Shown: positions 18,070 to 27,762, counted from the first letter of the stretch. The stretch: 64,000 nt of DNA from Vibrio fortis (GCF_024347475.1 NZ_AP025488.1:992001-1056000); one strand, 5' to 3'. Notes: a model not told the origin generated them from the letters alone. Program-made: numbers and translations.

Positions 18070-19218
18070 TTACGCGTATTGTTCGACAGTTTGTGCCCAA
18101 TTTCGCTTCTGTTGCTCAAAGTTCACTTTGATTTGCTGATATCGAACTTTAAGTAGCGAATGCTCATATTTCTTAACGACGTCATCACGCTTACTCTCAA
18201 GCAACTGCTTTTTAACCGCGTAATACTCATTCATGTTCGCAACGAGCGCGTCAAATTCCGCTTGTAGCTTTTCAGCAATTTGGATGTTGTCTGCGCGATG
18301 CATGATTTTTTGTTGCGTGCGCTTTAACAGCATTGTCGCTTCCGCTTTTTCAATTCTTGCTTGTGGCGTTTTCTTTAACTTAGACGTTAAGCCACACAGT
18401 GATGCACCCTTAATAAGCCATTTAGTTGGATCGTATTGCCACCAGTAAATGCCGTTGCGGTAATCGTTCTCGAAAATATGATGGAAGTTGTGGTAACCCT
18501 CACCAAAAGTAAGAACTGCCAGAATGCCATTGTCACGTGCAGTGTTTTTATCTGTGAAAGGTTGGCTTCCCCAGATATGAGCAAGAGAGTTAATAAAGAA
18601 AGTGGTGTGGTGGTTTAATACTAAACGAACCGCGCCTACCATCAGAAGCATACCAATGACATCACCATAGATAACGCCAAGCGCGATAGGCACACCGAAA
18701 TTCATTATCAGTGCTAGTAGGATGTAGTGTTTGTGTTGCCACATCACAATTTTGTCTTTTTTAAGATCGCGACAATTTTCGTAATCTTTATAAATTGATG
18801 TGTTGTAGTTGCGGATCATCCAACCAATATGTGAATACCAAAACCCACGTTTAGCTGAGTAAGGGTCTTTGTCATTGTTATCGACATGCTTGTGATGTAC
18901 TCGGTGATCGGAAGACCAGTGAAGGGCACTGTTTTGAAGCGCAAATGCGCCACCCAGAGCAAAAAGAAATCGTAAGCTAGAATGTGCTTCAAAGGCTTTA
19001 TGAGACCATAAACGATGGTAACCCGTTGTTATTGAAAGATTACAGAAGCTAAAACAAACCGCTAACCAAATCCAATGCTCCATACCATAGCCGTTGTAAT
19101 AACCATAAAGTGGCGCGGCAACTAATGCCAACAGCATACTAAAGGAGAAGATAAAAACGTTTAGCCAGATCAGAGGCGGCTTCTTATTTTGCGTTGTATT
19201 GCCAGTTGTCATCAGCAT
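18070..19218 (-). CDS. Acyl-CoA/fatty acid desaturase (delta-9 type)
   Basis: 382-residue integral-membrane desaturase. The three histidine boxes of the di-iron centre are visible: HRLWSH (68-73), HRVHH (105-109) and HNFHH (about 245). Hydrophobic helices lie around 17-38, 50-65, 85-100 and 165-200. The C-terminal 80 residues form a charged helical tail. It introduces a double bond in acyl chains for membrane fluidity. A palindrome just upstream resembles FabR-type operators, consistent with control by unsaturated fatty acid status. The open frame starts MLMTTGN; either Met is possible. Confidence 0.92.
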   Translation of the reverse strand: MLMTTGNTTQNKKPPLIWLNVFIFSFSMLLALVAAPLYGYYNGYGMEHWIWLAVCFSFCNLSITTGYHRLWSHKAFEAHSSLRFLFALGGAFALQNSALHWSSDHRVHHKHVDNNDKDPYSAKRGFWYSHIGWMIRNYNTSIYKDYENCRDLKKDKIVMWQHKHYILLALIMNFGVPIALGVIYGDVIGMLLMVGAVRLVLNHHTTFFINSLAHIWGSQPFTDKNTARDNGILAVLTFGEGYHNFHHIFENDYRNGIYWWQYDPTKWLIKGASLCGLTSKLKKTPQARIEKAEATMLLKRTQQKIMHRADNIQIAEKLQAEFDALVANMNEYYAVKKQLLESKRDDVVKKYEHSLLKVRYQQIKVNFEQQKRNWAQTVEQYA

Positions 19219-19253
19219 ATTCCATTGAGCTTACAGTTGTGCGCTAGAATATC

Positions 19254-19270
19254 AGCGTACACGTGTAAGT
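19254..19270. promoter_or_regulatory. Candidate FabR-like operator upstream of desaturase
   Basis: AGCGTACACGTGTAAGT contains the perfect palindrome TACACGTGTA (19258-19267) and resembles the FabR sites of E. coli fabA/fabB (AGCGTACA type half-site). It lies 36 bases upstream of the desaturase start. Assigned by similarity from memory. Confidence 0.6.
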
Positions 19271-19394
19271 CAAGAATCAAAGTGTAAGTACCTATTAGTC
19301 GTCAGGTTTTAATAGTATGTTTTGCTTTAATTTTGTAGGTAAGTAGTATTAAATGTAGAAGTTATAAATAAATGGAAGTGCTAAGGGCTAATAA

Positions 19395-19934
19395 ATGGAA
19401 ATTAGAGTAGCTGAATATAAAGATTACGAGCGTATCGCACAGTTACATGCAGAGAGTTGGAAAATTTACTACCGCGGAATTCTAGCTGACAAATATCTAG
19501 ATCAGGACGTTCTAGAAGACAGATCAGTAATCTGGCAAACCCGTCTTATCAATCCTCCTTTTAATCAACACGTTTTACTCTTAGAAGAGGGTGGATTGTT
19601 AGTTGGCTTTGTGTGTGCGTTTGGTAATCACAATTTCGATCGCGGCACCTTTATTGATGCGTTGCACGTGGACAACGCCTATCGTGGTCGTGGTGTCGGT
19701 AAACGTTTGTTGTCAGAGCTGTCAGAACGACTTGAGCAGTACTACTCAGACAGTGGTCTGTACCTAGAAGTAATGTCGAAAAATAAGCAAGCAATCGGTT
19801 TTTATGAATCTATTGGTGGCAAAGAAGAGCTTGAGCAGATTTGGGATGCGCCTTGTGGCAGCCAAGTCAAAGAGAAAGTGTATTCTTGGCCATCTCCTGC
19901 GAACTTAGCTCAGCAATTACAAATGCCTGCGTAA
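19395..19934 (+). CDS. GNAT-family N-acetyltransferase
   Basis: 179 residues. The acetyl-CoA binding motif A is visible as LHVDNAYRGRGVGKRLL (about 93-109), followed by LYLEVMSKNKQAIGFYESIGG, the canonical beta5-alpha4 region. The substrate cannot be predicted. It starts with ATG after a weak ribosome site and is divergent from the desaturase gene with a 176-base gap holding the candidate FabR-like site. Confidence 0.88.
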   Translation: MEIRVAEYKDYERIAQLHAESWKIYYRGILADKYLDQDVLEDRSVIWQTRLINPPFNQHVLLLEEGGLLVGFVCAFGNHNFDRGTFIDALHVDNAYRGRGVGKRLLSELSERLEQYYSDSGLYLEVMSKNKQAIGFYESIGGKEELEQIWDAPCGSQVKEKVYSWPSPANLAQQLQMPA

Positions 19935-19956
19935 TAAAGCAAAAGATTATCAAGAG

Positions 19957-19987
19957 AAAGCCCCTAGTATTAACAGCTAGGGGCTTT
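19957..19987. terminator. Bidirectional terminator between GNAT and diguanylate cyclase genes
   Basis: AAAGCCCCTAG (19957-19967) pairs with CTAGGGGCTTT (19977-19987); runs of T/A flank it for both convergent genes. Confidence 0.85.
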
Positions 19988-20003
19988 TAGTTCGTGTGGG
20001 TAT

Positions 20004-21125
20004 TTAAAAGACAGCGGCTTCGATATTAGGATGGGCAACGTTACACCATGAGATGCAGTTTCGACCGTTCTTTTTAGATTGATATAGAGCTCTATCGGCG
20101 TCTTCAATCAATTGTTCGACTGAACCAACCGCACGATCAATATGTTTCACTCCCACAGAAACCGTCACCTCAAGTGATATCTTTGAAGGAGAGGTGAGTA
20201 GGTTATCAGCCAGTTGTTGTGCTTGGGTTATATTTAGACCTTGAGCAATAATCAGAAATTCTTCACCACCATATCTAAAAAGGTTGCTCTTAACGGGCAG
20301 CTTCGCCTTAATCGCTTTCGCAAGCTCCTTAATAACCATATCTCCGGTTTGGTGACCATAAGTATCATTCACCGATTTGAAATGGTCGATATCAATCATA
20401 ATCGTCGTCATCGACTGATTTCGGTTGATGTTTGGTTCGATAACTTGGTGTAGATAGAGTCGGTTATAACAACCTGTCAACGCATCTTGGTAGGAGAGCG
20501 CTTCAAAAAGGTTCGACTGTTTTCGTAGTTGTATAGCTTGCTTGCGCAGTTGTTCAGATTGGGAGAAACGTTTATGAACTTCTAATTCTCTTCTCAAGCA
20601 TGCTGCAGCGACTAATACATAGGTTGCTAGGTAAATCGATATGATTTCAAGTTCGTGTGCGGGTTCAGCGGCGTATAGCAGTGGGGATAAGCCGATAAGA
20701 TAGCTAGCGAGTATGCAGCTCAGGGTGATTAAACTGTATCGCGCAGACAGCCGTGAGAAGGTGCCAATATAAATCATGACCAGAATAACACCGCCTTGAT
20801 AGTCATAATTGCCGAACTCGATGGCTATTCTACCGACAACAACGAGAAATAGTGCGCTTGTTATCAGCGTTATACTCTCTAACTGCTGAAGCACATTTGG
20901 TCGATTATTTATGCAGTAATAAGCGGCTCCTGCCATCATTCCAGAAAGTATGATCCGCAGTACAATGGGCATAACGCACTGATCGCCAAAATGAATGAAG
21001 TCGGTGATGATGAAAGCAAAAAATATGGTGATCGGCAGGTAGATGAAATTGACATACGGCAGGTATATTTCATTCTCAAAATAGGTTTTGAAACGCTGGT
21101 TTTGAAAACCGGGATATGAACGCAT
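20004..21125 (-). CDS. Membrane-bound diguanylate cyclase (GGDEF)
   Basis: 373 residues. About six hydrophobic helices lie within residues 27-178, then a short coiled linker (about 180-208) and a GGDEF domain (about 209-365). The active site is intact: DIDHFKSVNDTYGH binds metal and nucleotide, and the signature is GGEEF at 286-290. The RxxD inhibitory site expected just before it is absent (the aligned residues are Pro and Ser). It therefore should make cyclic di-GMP without classical product inhibition. The signal sensed by the membrane region is unknown. Single gene, convergent with the GNAT gene. Confidence 0.92.
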   Translation of the reverse strand: MRSYPGFQNQRFKTYFENEIYLPYVNFIYLPITIFFAFIITDFIHFGDQCVMPIVLRIILSGMMAGAAYYCINNRPNVLQQLESITLITSALFLVVVGRIAIEFGNYDYQGGVILVMIYIGTFSRLSARYSLITLSCILASYLIGLSPLLYAAEPAHELEIISIYLATYVLVAAACLRRELEVHKRFSQSEQLRKQAIQLRKQSNLFEALSYQDALTGCYNRLYLHQVIEPNINRNQSMTTIMIDIDHFKSVNDTYGHQTGDMVIKELAKAIKAKLPVKSNLFRYGGEEFLIIAQGLNITQAQQLADNLLTSPSKISLEVTVSVGVKHIDRAVGSVEQLIEDADRALYQSKKNGRNCISWCNVAHPNIEAAVF

Positions 21126-21254
21126 CTTAAAATTCGCTAAGGGATCACAAAATAGTGCGTCAGTATGTCTATGAAACTCAGTAATGTAAATTCTAGATTT
21201 TATTTATGTGACAAGATATTAGTTCTATCAATGATAGGTCGAGTATGAAAAGTT

Positions 21255-21280
21255 ACGCCCTAGTACTAAGACTAGGGCGT
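21255..21280 (-). terminator. Intrinsic terminator of ylqF-type GTPase gene
   Basis: ACGCCCTAGT (21255-21264) and ACTAGGGCGT (21271-21280) make a perfect 10-bp stem; the following tract on the minus strand is AACTTTTC, so it is a moderate terminator. Confidence 0.7.
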
Positions 21281-21328
21281 CAAAAGAAGGGAAACTGTTA
21301 GCTCTAATTGCTAGAAAACAAACGCGAG

Positions 21329-22264
21329 TTAGCGCTTGTTTTTCAGATAACGCTTACGACGTTCTTCTTTCTTCTTGGCTTTTTCTTCTGCCTTACGCAG
21401 CGCTTCTTGCTCAACTTCAATCAGCTCTTGAGTGATCATTTCTGGAAGCTCTAGAGTGACTTGACCAAGCGTACCGTTACGAAGCTCGTGAAGAAGAATT
21501 TCTGAACATTTATGCAAATCAATGTGACCACCTGCACGAAGTGCACCACGCTTACGGCCGATCTCTTCCATCAATTCAATGTCAGATTCTGGCAGATCTT
21601 CGATTTGATAGCGTTCTTTTAAAAGGTGAGGGTATTGCTTTGCCAAATACTCAACGGTGTAAAATGCAACTTCGTCGTATTCCATTGCCGTATCTTTTAC
21701 TGCACCGGTAGCGGCAAGGCGGAATCCACTGTGTGGGTTTTCTACTTTAGGCCACAAAATTCCCGGAGTATCAGAAAGTACGACGCCGTTTTGCAGATTA
21801 ATACGTTGCTGACGACGAGTCACCGCAGGTTGGTTACCTGTTACAGCGATCGTACGACCCGCTAGACAGTTGATGATGGTTGACTTACCAACGTTTGGAA
21901 TACCCATAATCATGGTACGAATGTTTTTGCCGATCTCTTCACGGTGAGGAGCCAGCTTACGTACGAGTTCCATGATGTGATTCACTTCTTCTTTAACGCT
22001 GGTGGTAATTGCGATCGCTTTTACTCCTTGTTCTTTCTCAAAGTGCTCAATCCACATTTGGGTTAATTCTGGATCGGCTAAGTCACGTTTATTAAGAACT
22101 TTAACGACTGGTTTACCTGCTTTGATCTCGGCAATCATCGGGTTTTCTGAACTAAATGGTATGCGCGCATCTAGCACTTCAATGATAACGTCAACTTTAG
22201 GGATAACTTCTTCGATTTCTTTGCGAGCTTTGTGCATGTGGCCCGGAAACCATTGAATAGACAT
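21329..22264 (-). CDS. ylqF: Circularly permuted ribosome-biogenesis GTPase (YlqF/RbgA family)
   Basis: The frame is open from 22297, but MSIQWFPGHMHKARKEI at 22264 is the conserved N-terminus and has AAGG about 10 bases upstream, giving 311 residues. Motif order is permuted: NKRD (G4) precedes GIPNVGKST (G1) and DTPG (G3), typical of the YlqF/YawG family. In Bacillus the relative RbgA assists late 50S subunit assembly; gammaproteobacterial members are less studied. The Lys/Arg-rich C-terminal tail suits RNA binding. Confidence 0.92.
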   Translation of the reverse strand: MSIQWFPGHMHKARKEIEEVIPKVDVIIEVLDARIPFSSENPMIAEIKAGKPVVKVLNKRDLADPELTQMWIEHFEKEQGVKAIAITTSVKEEVNHIMELVRKLAPHREEIGKNIRTMIMGIPNVGKSTIINCLAGRTIAVTGNQPAVTRRQQRINLQNGVVLSDTPGILWPKVENPHSGFRLAATGAVKDTAMEYDEVAFYTVEYLAKQYPHLLKERYQIEDLPESDIELMEEIGRKRGALRAGGHIDLHKCSEILLHELRNGTLGQVTLELPEMITQELIEVEQEALRKAEEKAKKKEERRKRYLKNKR

Positions 22265-22434
22265 AGAGATAAACCTTGATAAATATATTTGCTGCACATT
22301 GTAAGGGTTGGATGATACGTGTAAAGGTATATCTATCCTTGCCTTAGTTGAGCGGAGTGAAATTTCTTAAATTATAGATAATTTAATGGATGTTTTCGCT
22401 GCGTATGTCCGAGTCTAATTGTTACAGGATAACG

Positions 22435-22746
22435 TTACTGAGAAGAATAGAAGGCTGCGATGTCTTTTAAGTCTTGGTCGTTGAGCTTGCTCAGTTGGGC
22501 GCGCATCATTTCAGCGTAGTCGCTTTGTCTCTCTCCATTTTGATACGCTTTCATCGCGTTAAAGAGATAGATTGGGTCTTGGCCAGAAAGACTAGGGTAG
22601 GCGTTGTTGGTAGATGGTCCTGTAGGACTATGACAAAAAATGCAGCTTGGTGATTTCATTTTACCTAGCTCAGGATCACCAAAATCGTTAGCCTGAACGG
22701 AATAAGAGAGAAGGGCAGTAACAAGAACAATGGATTTAGTGAACAC
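22435..22746 (-). CDS. Periplasmic c-type cytochrome (class I, c553-like)
   Basis: 103 residues: a signal peptide (MFTKSIVLVTALLSYSVQA), a single heme-binding CIFCH motif at about residues 36-40, and a C-terminal region with the Met-ligand zone (YAEMMRAQL). Small soluble electron carrier of the periplasm. Partner oxidase or reductase unknown. It may be transcribed with the threonine aldolase gene upstream, but a hairpin lies between them. Confidence 0.88.
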   Translation of the reverse strand: MFTKSIVLVTALLSYSVQANDFGDPELGKMKSPSCIFCHSPTGPSTNNAYPSLSGQDPIYLFNAMKAYQNGERQSDYAEMMRAQLSKLNDQDLKDIAAFYSSQ

Positions 22747-22776
22747 GTTTATACTCCTGTGAAAACAAAAGTATAA

Positions 22777-22797
22777 AGCTTCCCCTTAGGGGAAGCT
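22777..22797 (-). terminator. Intrinsic terminator of ltaE
   Basis: AGCTTCCCC (22777-22785), loop TTA, GGGGAAGCT (22789-22797); the minus strand continues TTATACTTTTG. Confidence 0.75.
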
Positions 22798-22822
22798 CAA
22801 GTCTTTATTCTGTTACAGGAAG

Positions 22823-23827
22823 TTAAAGTACTTTCTTTAGTTCACTTAAGAAACGTGAAATGTCTTCTGCCTCGATATCACGATGAGTGACAAAGCGTAC
22901 TGGGTTACTCGGTGTCATAGTAATCCCTTGATCAGCTAACTTTAACGCGATGCGATTAATATCAACCGACGCGTCCAATTTAGCAAAAACAATATTGGTT
23001 TGAACAAAGTCAGGGTTTACCGAGAAGCCCGGCAGTTTACTAAGACCAATCGCCAGATCTTTCGCATTTTTGTGGTCAGTTTTGAGCTGTTCAACGTTTT
23101 CTGTTAGCGCCATTTTACCAGCTGCCGCTAAGATACCTGCTTGACGCATACCGCCACCCACCATCTTTCTTAGACGACGTGCTTTAGCGATGTATTCTTT
23201 GCTACCCAGAAGCAGTGAGCCTACAGGAGCACCTAACCCTTTAGATAAACAGATGGTCATTGAGTCAAAGTGTTTAGCGATCTCTTTAACAGGGACATCC
23301 AAAGCTGCTGCTGCGTTATAAACGCGAGCACCATCTAAATGGAGTTTTAAGCCATGCTTAATAGTAAATGCACGTGCTTCTGCTAAATAAGAGAGAGGTA
23401 ACACTTTGCCATTGATGGTGTTTTCCAAGCTTAGAAGAGTCGTACGTGCAAAGTGGCTATCGTCTGGTTTAATGGCGCTTTCGAGTTTGCCAAAGTCAAG
23501 AGTCCCGTCTGGGTTGTTCTCGATCGGTTGTGGTTGAATTGAACCGAGCACTGCGGCACCGCCAGCTTCGTATTTATAGTTATGAGCTTGCTGGCCGCAC
23601 AAGTATTCATCACCACGACCACAGTGTGCCATCAACCCAAGTAGGTTGGCTTGAGTGCCTGATGAAGTAAACATAGCGGCTTCAAAACCTGCTTCCTTGG
23701 CTGCCCACTGCTCTAAATCGTTTACCGTCGGATCATCACCGTAGACATCATCGCCAACCTCGGCATTTGCCATTATTTCGCGCATTGCTTGACTTGGTTT
23801 TGTTACGGTATCAGAACGGAAATCCAT
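22823..23827 (-). CDS. ltaE: Low-specificity L-threonine aldolase
   Basis: 334 residues, PLP-dependent fold type I. Seen motifs are MDFRSDTVTKPSQAMR at the start, GDDVYGDDPTV, the LHLDGARVYNAA segment, and the PLP-lysine loop SKGLGAPVGSLL. It cleaves L-threonine/allo-threonine to glycine and acetaldehyde. The upstream Nudix gene ends 9 bases before its start, so the two probably form an operon. It is a possible glycine source; no direct link to the gcv genes 33 kb away is shown. Confidence 0.95.
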   Translation of the reverse strand: MDFRSDTVTKPSQAMREIMANAEVGDDVYGDDPTVNDLEQWAAKEAGFEAAMFTSSGTQANLLGLMAHCGRGDEYLCGQQAHNYKYEAGGAAVLGSIQPQPIENNPDGTLDFGKLESAIKPDDSHFARTTLLSLENTINGKVLPLSYLAEARAFTIKHGLKLHLDGARVYNAAAALDVPVKEIAKHFDSMTICLSKGLGAPVGSLLLGSKEYIAKARRLRKMVGGGMRQAGILAAAGKMALTENVEQLKTDHKNAKDLAIGLSKLPGFSVNPDFVQTNIVFAKLDASVDINRIALKLADQGITMTPSNPVRFVTHRDIEAEDISRFLSELKKVL

Positions 23828-23836
23828 ATTGCTCTC

Positions 23837-24352
23837 CTATAGGTAGCCACAAAGCTGGGCTTTACTTAAACATGCGATAGTTTTGGTATCGGTAATTTGG
23901 TCGTTACGAATTTTTTGTTGCAGCTCTTCAATAGTGAGCTCTAACACTTCGATAATCTCGTCGTCATCACAGCTAAAGCGAGTCGTTAGGTTTAATTCTG
24001 AAGCAACAAAGAGGTGTTGAATCTCGTCGCAGAAGCCTGCTAGTGGCGTTACTTGACCCAAGCTTTGAAATTGACCAGCGCTGTAACCAGTCTCTTCTTC
24101 GAGTTCGCGCTTTGCACAATCTAAAGGTGTTTCACCTTGTTCCATGGTGCCAGCTGGTAGCTCCAACAGCCACTTTTTAAGGGATGGTCTAAATTGATTG
24201 ATAAGAATGACCTTTCCGTTAGACGTGATGGGAAGTATGACTGCTGCGCCAGGGTGTTGAATCGTGGTGTGAGTTATTGAAGTCCCGGTGGGTAATTTAA
24301 CATCCTCTTCTACTAGTGAGATGCTTTTCCATTTGTGGATTATTGTTTTCAT
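23837..24352 (-). CDS. NUDIX hydrolase (ADP-ribose pyrophosphatase-like)
   Basis: 171 residues. The Nudix box is complete: G-x5-E-x7-REL-x-EE-x-G, read as GTMEQGETPLDCAKRELEEE followed by TG (about residues 80-102). The preceding LINQFRPSLKKWLLELPAG matches ADP-ribose/NudF-type members. Substrate is inferred only to class. First gene of a two-gene unit with ltaE. Confidence 0.88.
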   Translation of the reverse strand: MKTIIHKWKSISLVEEDVKLPTGTSITHTTIQHPGAAVILPITSNGKVILINQFRPSLKKWLLELPAGTMEQGETPLDCAKRELEEETGYSAGQFQSLGQVTPLAGFCDEIQHLFVASELNLTTRFSCDDDEIIEVLELTIEELQQKIRNDQITDTKTIACLSKAQLCGYL

Positions 24353-24640
24353 GGAGTGATAGTCACTTTCCTTGCCAATTGCCGGACATATAAGACGTCG
24401 ACCACCTTAACGCCAAATATGTCGAAAATAAAAGAAAAATTCTGAATGTGTTCCCAGAAACTCATCAAACATTGTGACTCTATTCTCAAAATTGGAATCT
24501 TTGATTACACCAAAATTACCAACCTAACCATCTGATATAAATGCTACTCAACAATAAAATACACTTGTAACAAAGTGCTAACAAATGTATAAAAACATAT
24601 CTACACTCTTAATTATCTTGAAAGTTTCCGGAGTTTTGCT

Positions 24641-26302
24641 GTGATGAATCCTTCTGTATCTTCCCATGCTGACAAAGCATTACTCTCCGAACGCATTAAC
24701 AAGCTTGCTCAAGCCTTATCTGACGGTGTTTACGAGCGTGAAGACACCATAAAACTTTGTTTACTAGCTGCGCTTGCAGGCGAAAGTGTTTTTTTGCTTG
24801 GTCCTCCGGGTATCGCGAAAAGTTTAATCGCGAAACGTTTAATACAAGCTTTCGATAACAGTAGCTACTTCGAATATTTGATGACTCGCTTCTCAACCCC
24901 AGAAGAAGTTTTTGGTCCATTGAGTATTCAAGAATTGAAAGACAATGGTCGTTACGTGCGTTTAACCGAGGGTTACTTACCAACCGCACAAGTTGTTTTC
25001 CTTGATGAAATTTGGAAAGCGGGTCCGGCAATCCTTAATACACTATTGACTGTTGTTAACGAAAAGACCTTTAAAAATGGCAGCGATATCGAACGTGTTC
25101 CGATGCGACTGCTGGTTTCTGCGTCCAATGAACTACCAGATGAAGACAGCGGTCTAGAGGCACTTTATGACCGTATGCTGGTGCGCGTGTTCGTAAACCG
25201 TATTCAGAATAAGCAGAACTTTAAGTCGATGCTAACCACTGGCACACCTCAAGAAGCGACCATTCCACCGGGTCTGGCTATTACTGATATTGAATATCAC
25301 CAATGGCAGAAAGAGCTTGACCGCCTAGAGCTTAACGACAACGCATTCGACAAGCTTTACGAGCTTAAAACCATGCTTGAAGAGACAGTGAAGAAGCAGG
25401 GTGGCGCGATGTCAGACTCTGAACTTTACGTGTCTGACCGTCGTTGGAAAAAAGCCGTTAAGCTGCTTAAAGCGAGTGCATTCTTCAGTGGCCGTGATAC
25501 CGTGAATCCGCTTGATATCATGCTTCTTCAAGACTGTTTATGGCATAGCCCTGAATCTCGTGACGTGGTTCGTAGTGTCGTTAACGACTTTGCGTTAAAC
25601 CGAGCGTTTGACCAACAAGAATCCAAACACCAAATTGAGCTAGCACGTGAAGAGTTAGAAGAGATCCAAGAAGATGTAGAGTCAACTCTCTCTGTATCTC
25701 TTTCAATGGAAACGAGCAGCGGTCTACTGCGTAAAGACATTTACCAGCACGATATCAAGAACGCAAAAATGTACAGCGTTGGCAGTGCCTATAACCTAGT
25801 CAAGTTGGTACTACTGCAAAGCAACATGTCGGTATCTGAATCTGAAAAGGGTGACAGTCGCTGGGTTTATGTTGCGAAAGACGATTTCGATCGCGTGATC
25901 AAAGAAGGTCATGGTGACATTTATGGTTATGTAAATGAAAACAAAAACCTATGTCGCCTTAAGCTTGATTTAGACGCCTCCAATCAACTCGTTATCAAAG
26001 ACATTGCTAACCGCTCCGTGTTAGTGAGTGTTGTGACATCTGATGGTTTGGATAAAGAGCTATACGATAAATGGTTAACAGGTGCAGAGGCGGCGCTTAA
26101 GCAGCTTCAAGACGCAGAATTCAACCTTAAAAAAGTACGCTCAGATTTTCATGGCGCACTACCACATAACTTTATTGACCCTGAATTACCGAAGGCGATG
26201 GAAGCAAGCTTGCAAGCCATCACTCAAGATCTTGAAACCACACAGGTTAAGAGCAGTAAGATCGTTCAGCGTATCAAGTTCATGAGCCAATACTTCGAGT
26301 AA
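24641..26302 (+). CDS. ravA: MoxR-family AAA+ ATPase RavA
   Basis: 553 residues (E. coli 498). Walker A GPPGIAKS (54-61) and Walker B VFLDEIWK (119-126) are intact, followed by sensor 1 SASNELPDEDSGLEALYDR and the LARA/C-terminal helical regions. GTG at 24641 lies 7 bases after GGAG and the ATG at 24644 lies 10 bases after; GTG is slightly favoured. RavA hexamers act with ViaA as a chaperone-like pair on respiratory complexes and bind LdcI in E. coli. viaA follows 11 bases later, so it is an operon. The extra length lies in the segment after about residue 300. Confidence 0.95.
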   Translation: MMNPSVSSHADKALLSERINKLAQALSDGVYEREDTIKLCLLAALAGESVFLLGPPGIAKSLIAKRLIQAFDNSSYFEYLMTRFSTPEEVFGPLSIQELKDNGRYVRLTEGYLPTAQVVFLDEIWKAGPAILNTLLTVVNEKTFKNGSDIERVPMRLLVSASNELPDEDSGLEALYDRMLVRVFVNRIQNKQNFKSMLTTGTPQEATIPPGLAITDIEYHQWQKELDRLELNDNAFDKLYELKTMLEETVKKQGGAMSDSELYVSDRRWKKAVKLLKASAFFSGRDTVNPLDIMLLQDCLWHSPESRDVVRSVVNDFALNRAFDQQESKHQIELAREELEEIQEDVESTLSVSLSMETSSGLLRKDIYQHDIKNAKMYSVGSAYNLVKLVLLQSNMSVSESEKGDSRWVYVAKDDFDRVIKEGHGDIYGYVNENKNLCRLKLDLDASNQLVIKDIANRSVLVSVVTSDGLDKELYDKWLTGAEAALKQLQDAEFNLKKVRSDFHGALPHNFIDPELPKAMEASLQAITQDLETTQVKSSKIVQRIKFMSQYFE

Positions 26303-26313
26303 GGGGACCTTAT

Positions 26314-27759
26314 ATGTTAGGAGCAGACGGATTAAATCTGGCTTTAATGGTGGCAGACTCTGGCATCATTGATACTGCAATGAATGACTTATTGGCCCGC
26401 TCGCAAGTGATGATGGCGGCGGAAAATAAAGGCGTAAAAACCTCTGTTAAGAACCATTTAGTCAAGTGGCGTGGCAAGGTGAAAAAGCGCGTCACCAAAG
26501 TCTGCGAGACCGATCGATTCCAACAAGAAATTGCCCTTTACCAAGAAGTGATTCACTGGGACGAAGAGCAATTTTTTGAAGAGATCGATTCGGTGATCAA
26601 AAAGCTTGAGTGGCACTCAGCGTTTTATCTGCAAGCTCGCCGATTGCTTGAACATAATAAAGGCGTTTATAACGCCATGTTCCCTCACTATTTCTGTGAC
26701 CAGTGGTACCAAGCCCTGTCTGAAGCGATTAAGCAAGCGCAAGTGACAGAGCTTGAAGCGAGTAAAGAGAAAGTGCTTGCTGACCTTTACCAGCGCATGG
26801 AAACCATGAAAAACATGGACAAAGTGACGGAGTCGGGTGACGAAGGCAGCGTAGGGCGTTTGTGGGATATGGCGTCAGCCAAACTGAGTAAAACCGACCT
26901 TACCGTAATGAAGCGTCATGCAGAGTTTCTAAATAAGCACAAAGGTCTGCAAGAGATTGCTGAGAAGCTTGGTCGTATGGCGGGTTTAGAAGATGACCCG
27001 TCTCTGCATAAAGCGCCGGTTGAAGAGCTTCAGATGGTCGAAGAAAAAGCCGATGAAGCGGTAGACGATATTGTCGGTATTCACGAAAGTGACGACCTCA
27101 ATAAGATGCTGCCAAACGAAACCATGTTTTTGGCTTACCCAGAACTCGAAGTTATCTTCTACAAGCATTTAGCTGATAAGCGTTTATTGAGTTACCGCTC
27201 TCAAGGTAAATCTCGAACTTTAAGAAAAGTGAAAGCGCAAAAGCCAGATGCGAAGAATGTAGACATCGAGAAAGGTCCTTTCATCGTCTGTGTCGATGCT
27301 TCTGGTTCAATGAGCGGGTTCCCAGAACAATCGGCTAAAGCTATGGCTTATGCCCTGATGCAAATTGCATTGGCGGAGGAGCGAGATTGTTACGTAATTC
27401 TGTTCTCTTCAGAGCAAATCACTTATGAGTTAACTCGTCAGGACGGATTGCGTGAAGCGAGTGACTTCTTAAGTTACTCGTTCCACGGCGGTACCGATCT
27501 AGAGCCGGTATTAATGAAGTCGATTGATCTCATGATGGGCGATAAGTACAAGAACGCAGATTTGGTTGTGCTTTCTGACTTTATCGCACCTAAGCAGTCT
27601 GACGAGATGATTGCCCAGGTTGAGAAATTGAAACAGCACAAGAACCGCTTCCACGCTGTGAGCCTTTCTAAGTACGGCAACCCTCAATTAATGAGTATGT
27701 TTGATCACTGTTGGTCGTACCATCCAAGCCTCGTTGGGCGTTTAATGAAAAAATGGTGA
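26314..27759 (+). CDS. viaA: VWA-domain protein ViaA
   Basis: 481 residues. A helical N-terminal half is followed by a C-terminal von Willebrand A domain with the MIDAS motif DASGS (328-332) and the GGTDLEPVL segment. The E. coli relative stimulates RavA ATPase and influences aminoglycoside uptake and fumarate reductase/Nuo activity. Coupled to ravA by an 11-base gap containing GGGG as a ribosome site. A 9-bp inverted repeat after the stop (27763-27771 with 27802-27810) may be its transcript end. Confidence 0.95.
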   Translation: MLGADGLNLALMVADSGIIDTAMNDLLARSQVMMAAENKGVKTSVKNHLVKWRGKVKKRVTKVCETDRFQQEIALYQEVIHWDEEQFFEEIDSVIKKLEWHSAFYLQARRLLEHNKGVYNAMFPHYFCDQWYQALSEAIKQAQVTELEASKEKVLADLYQRMETMKNMDKVTESGDEGSVGRLWDMASAKLSKTDLTVMKRHAEFLNKHKGLQEIAEKLGRMAGLEDDPSLHKAPVEELQMVEEKADEAVDDIVGIHESDDLNKMLPNETMFLAYPELEVIFYKHLADKRLLSYRSQGKSRTLRKVKAQKPDAKNVDIEKGPFIVCVDASGSMSGFPEQSAKAMAYALMQIALAEERDCYVILFSSEQITYELTRQDGLREASDFLSYSFHGGTDLEPVLMKSIDLMMGDKYKNADLVVLSDFIAPKQSDEMIAQVEKLKQHKNRFHAVSLSKYGNPQLMSMFDHCWSYHPSLVGRLMKKW

Positions 27760-27762
27760 TGT

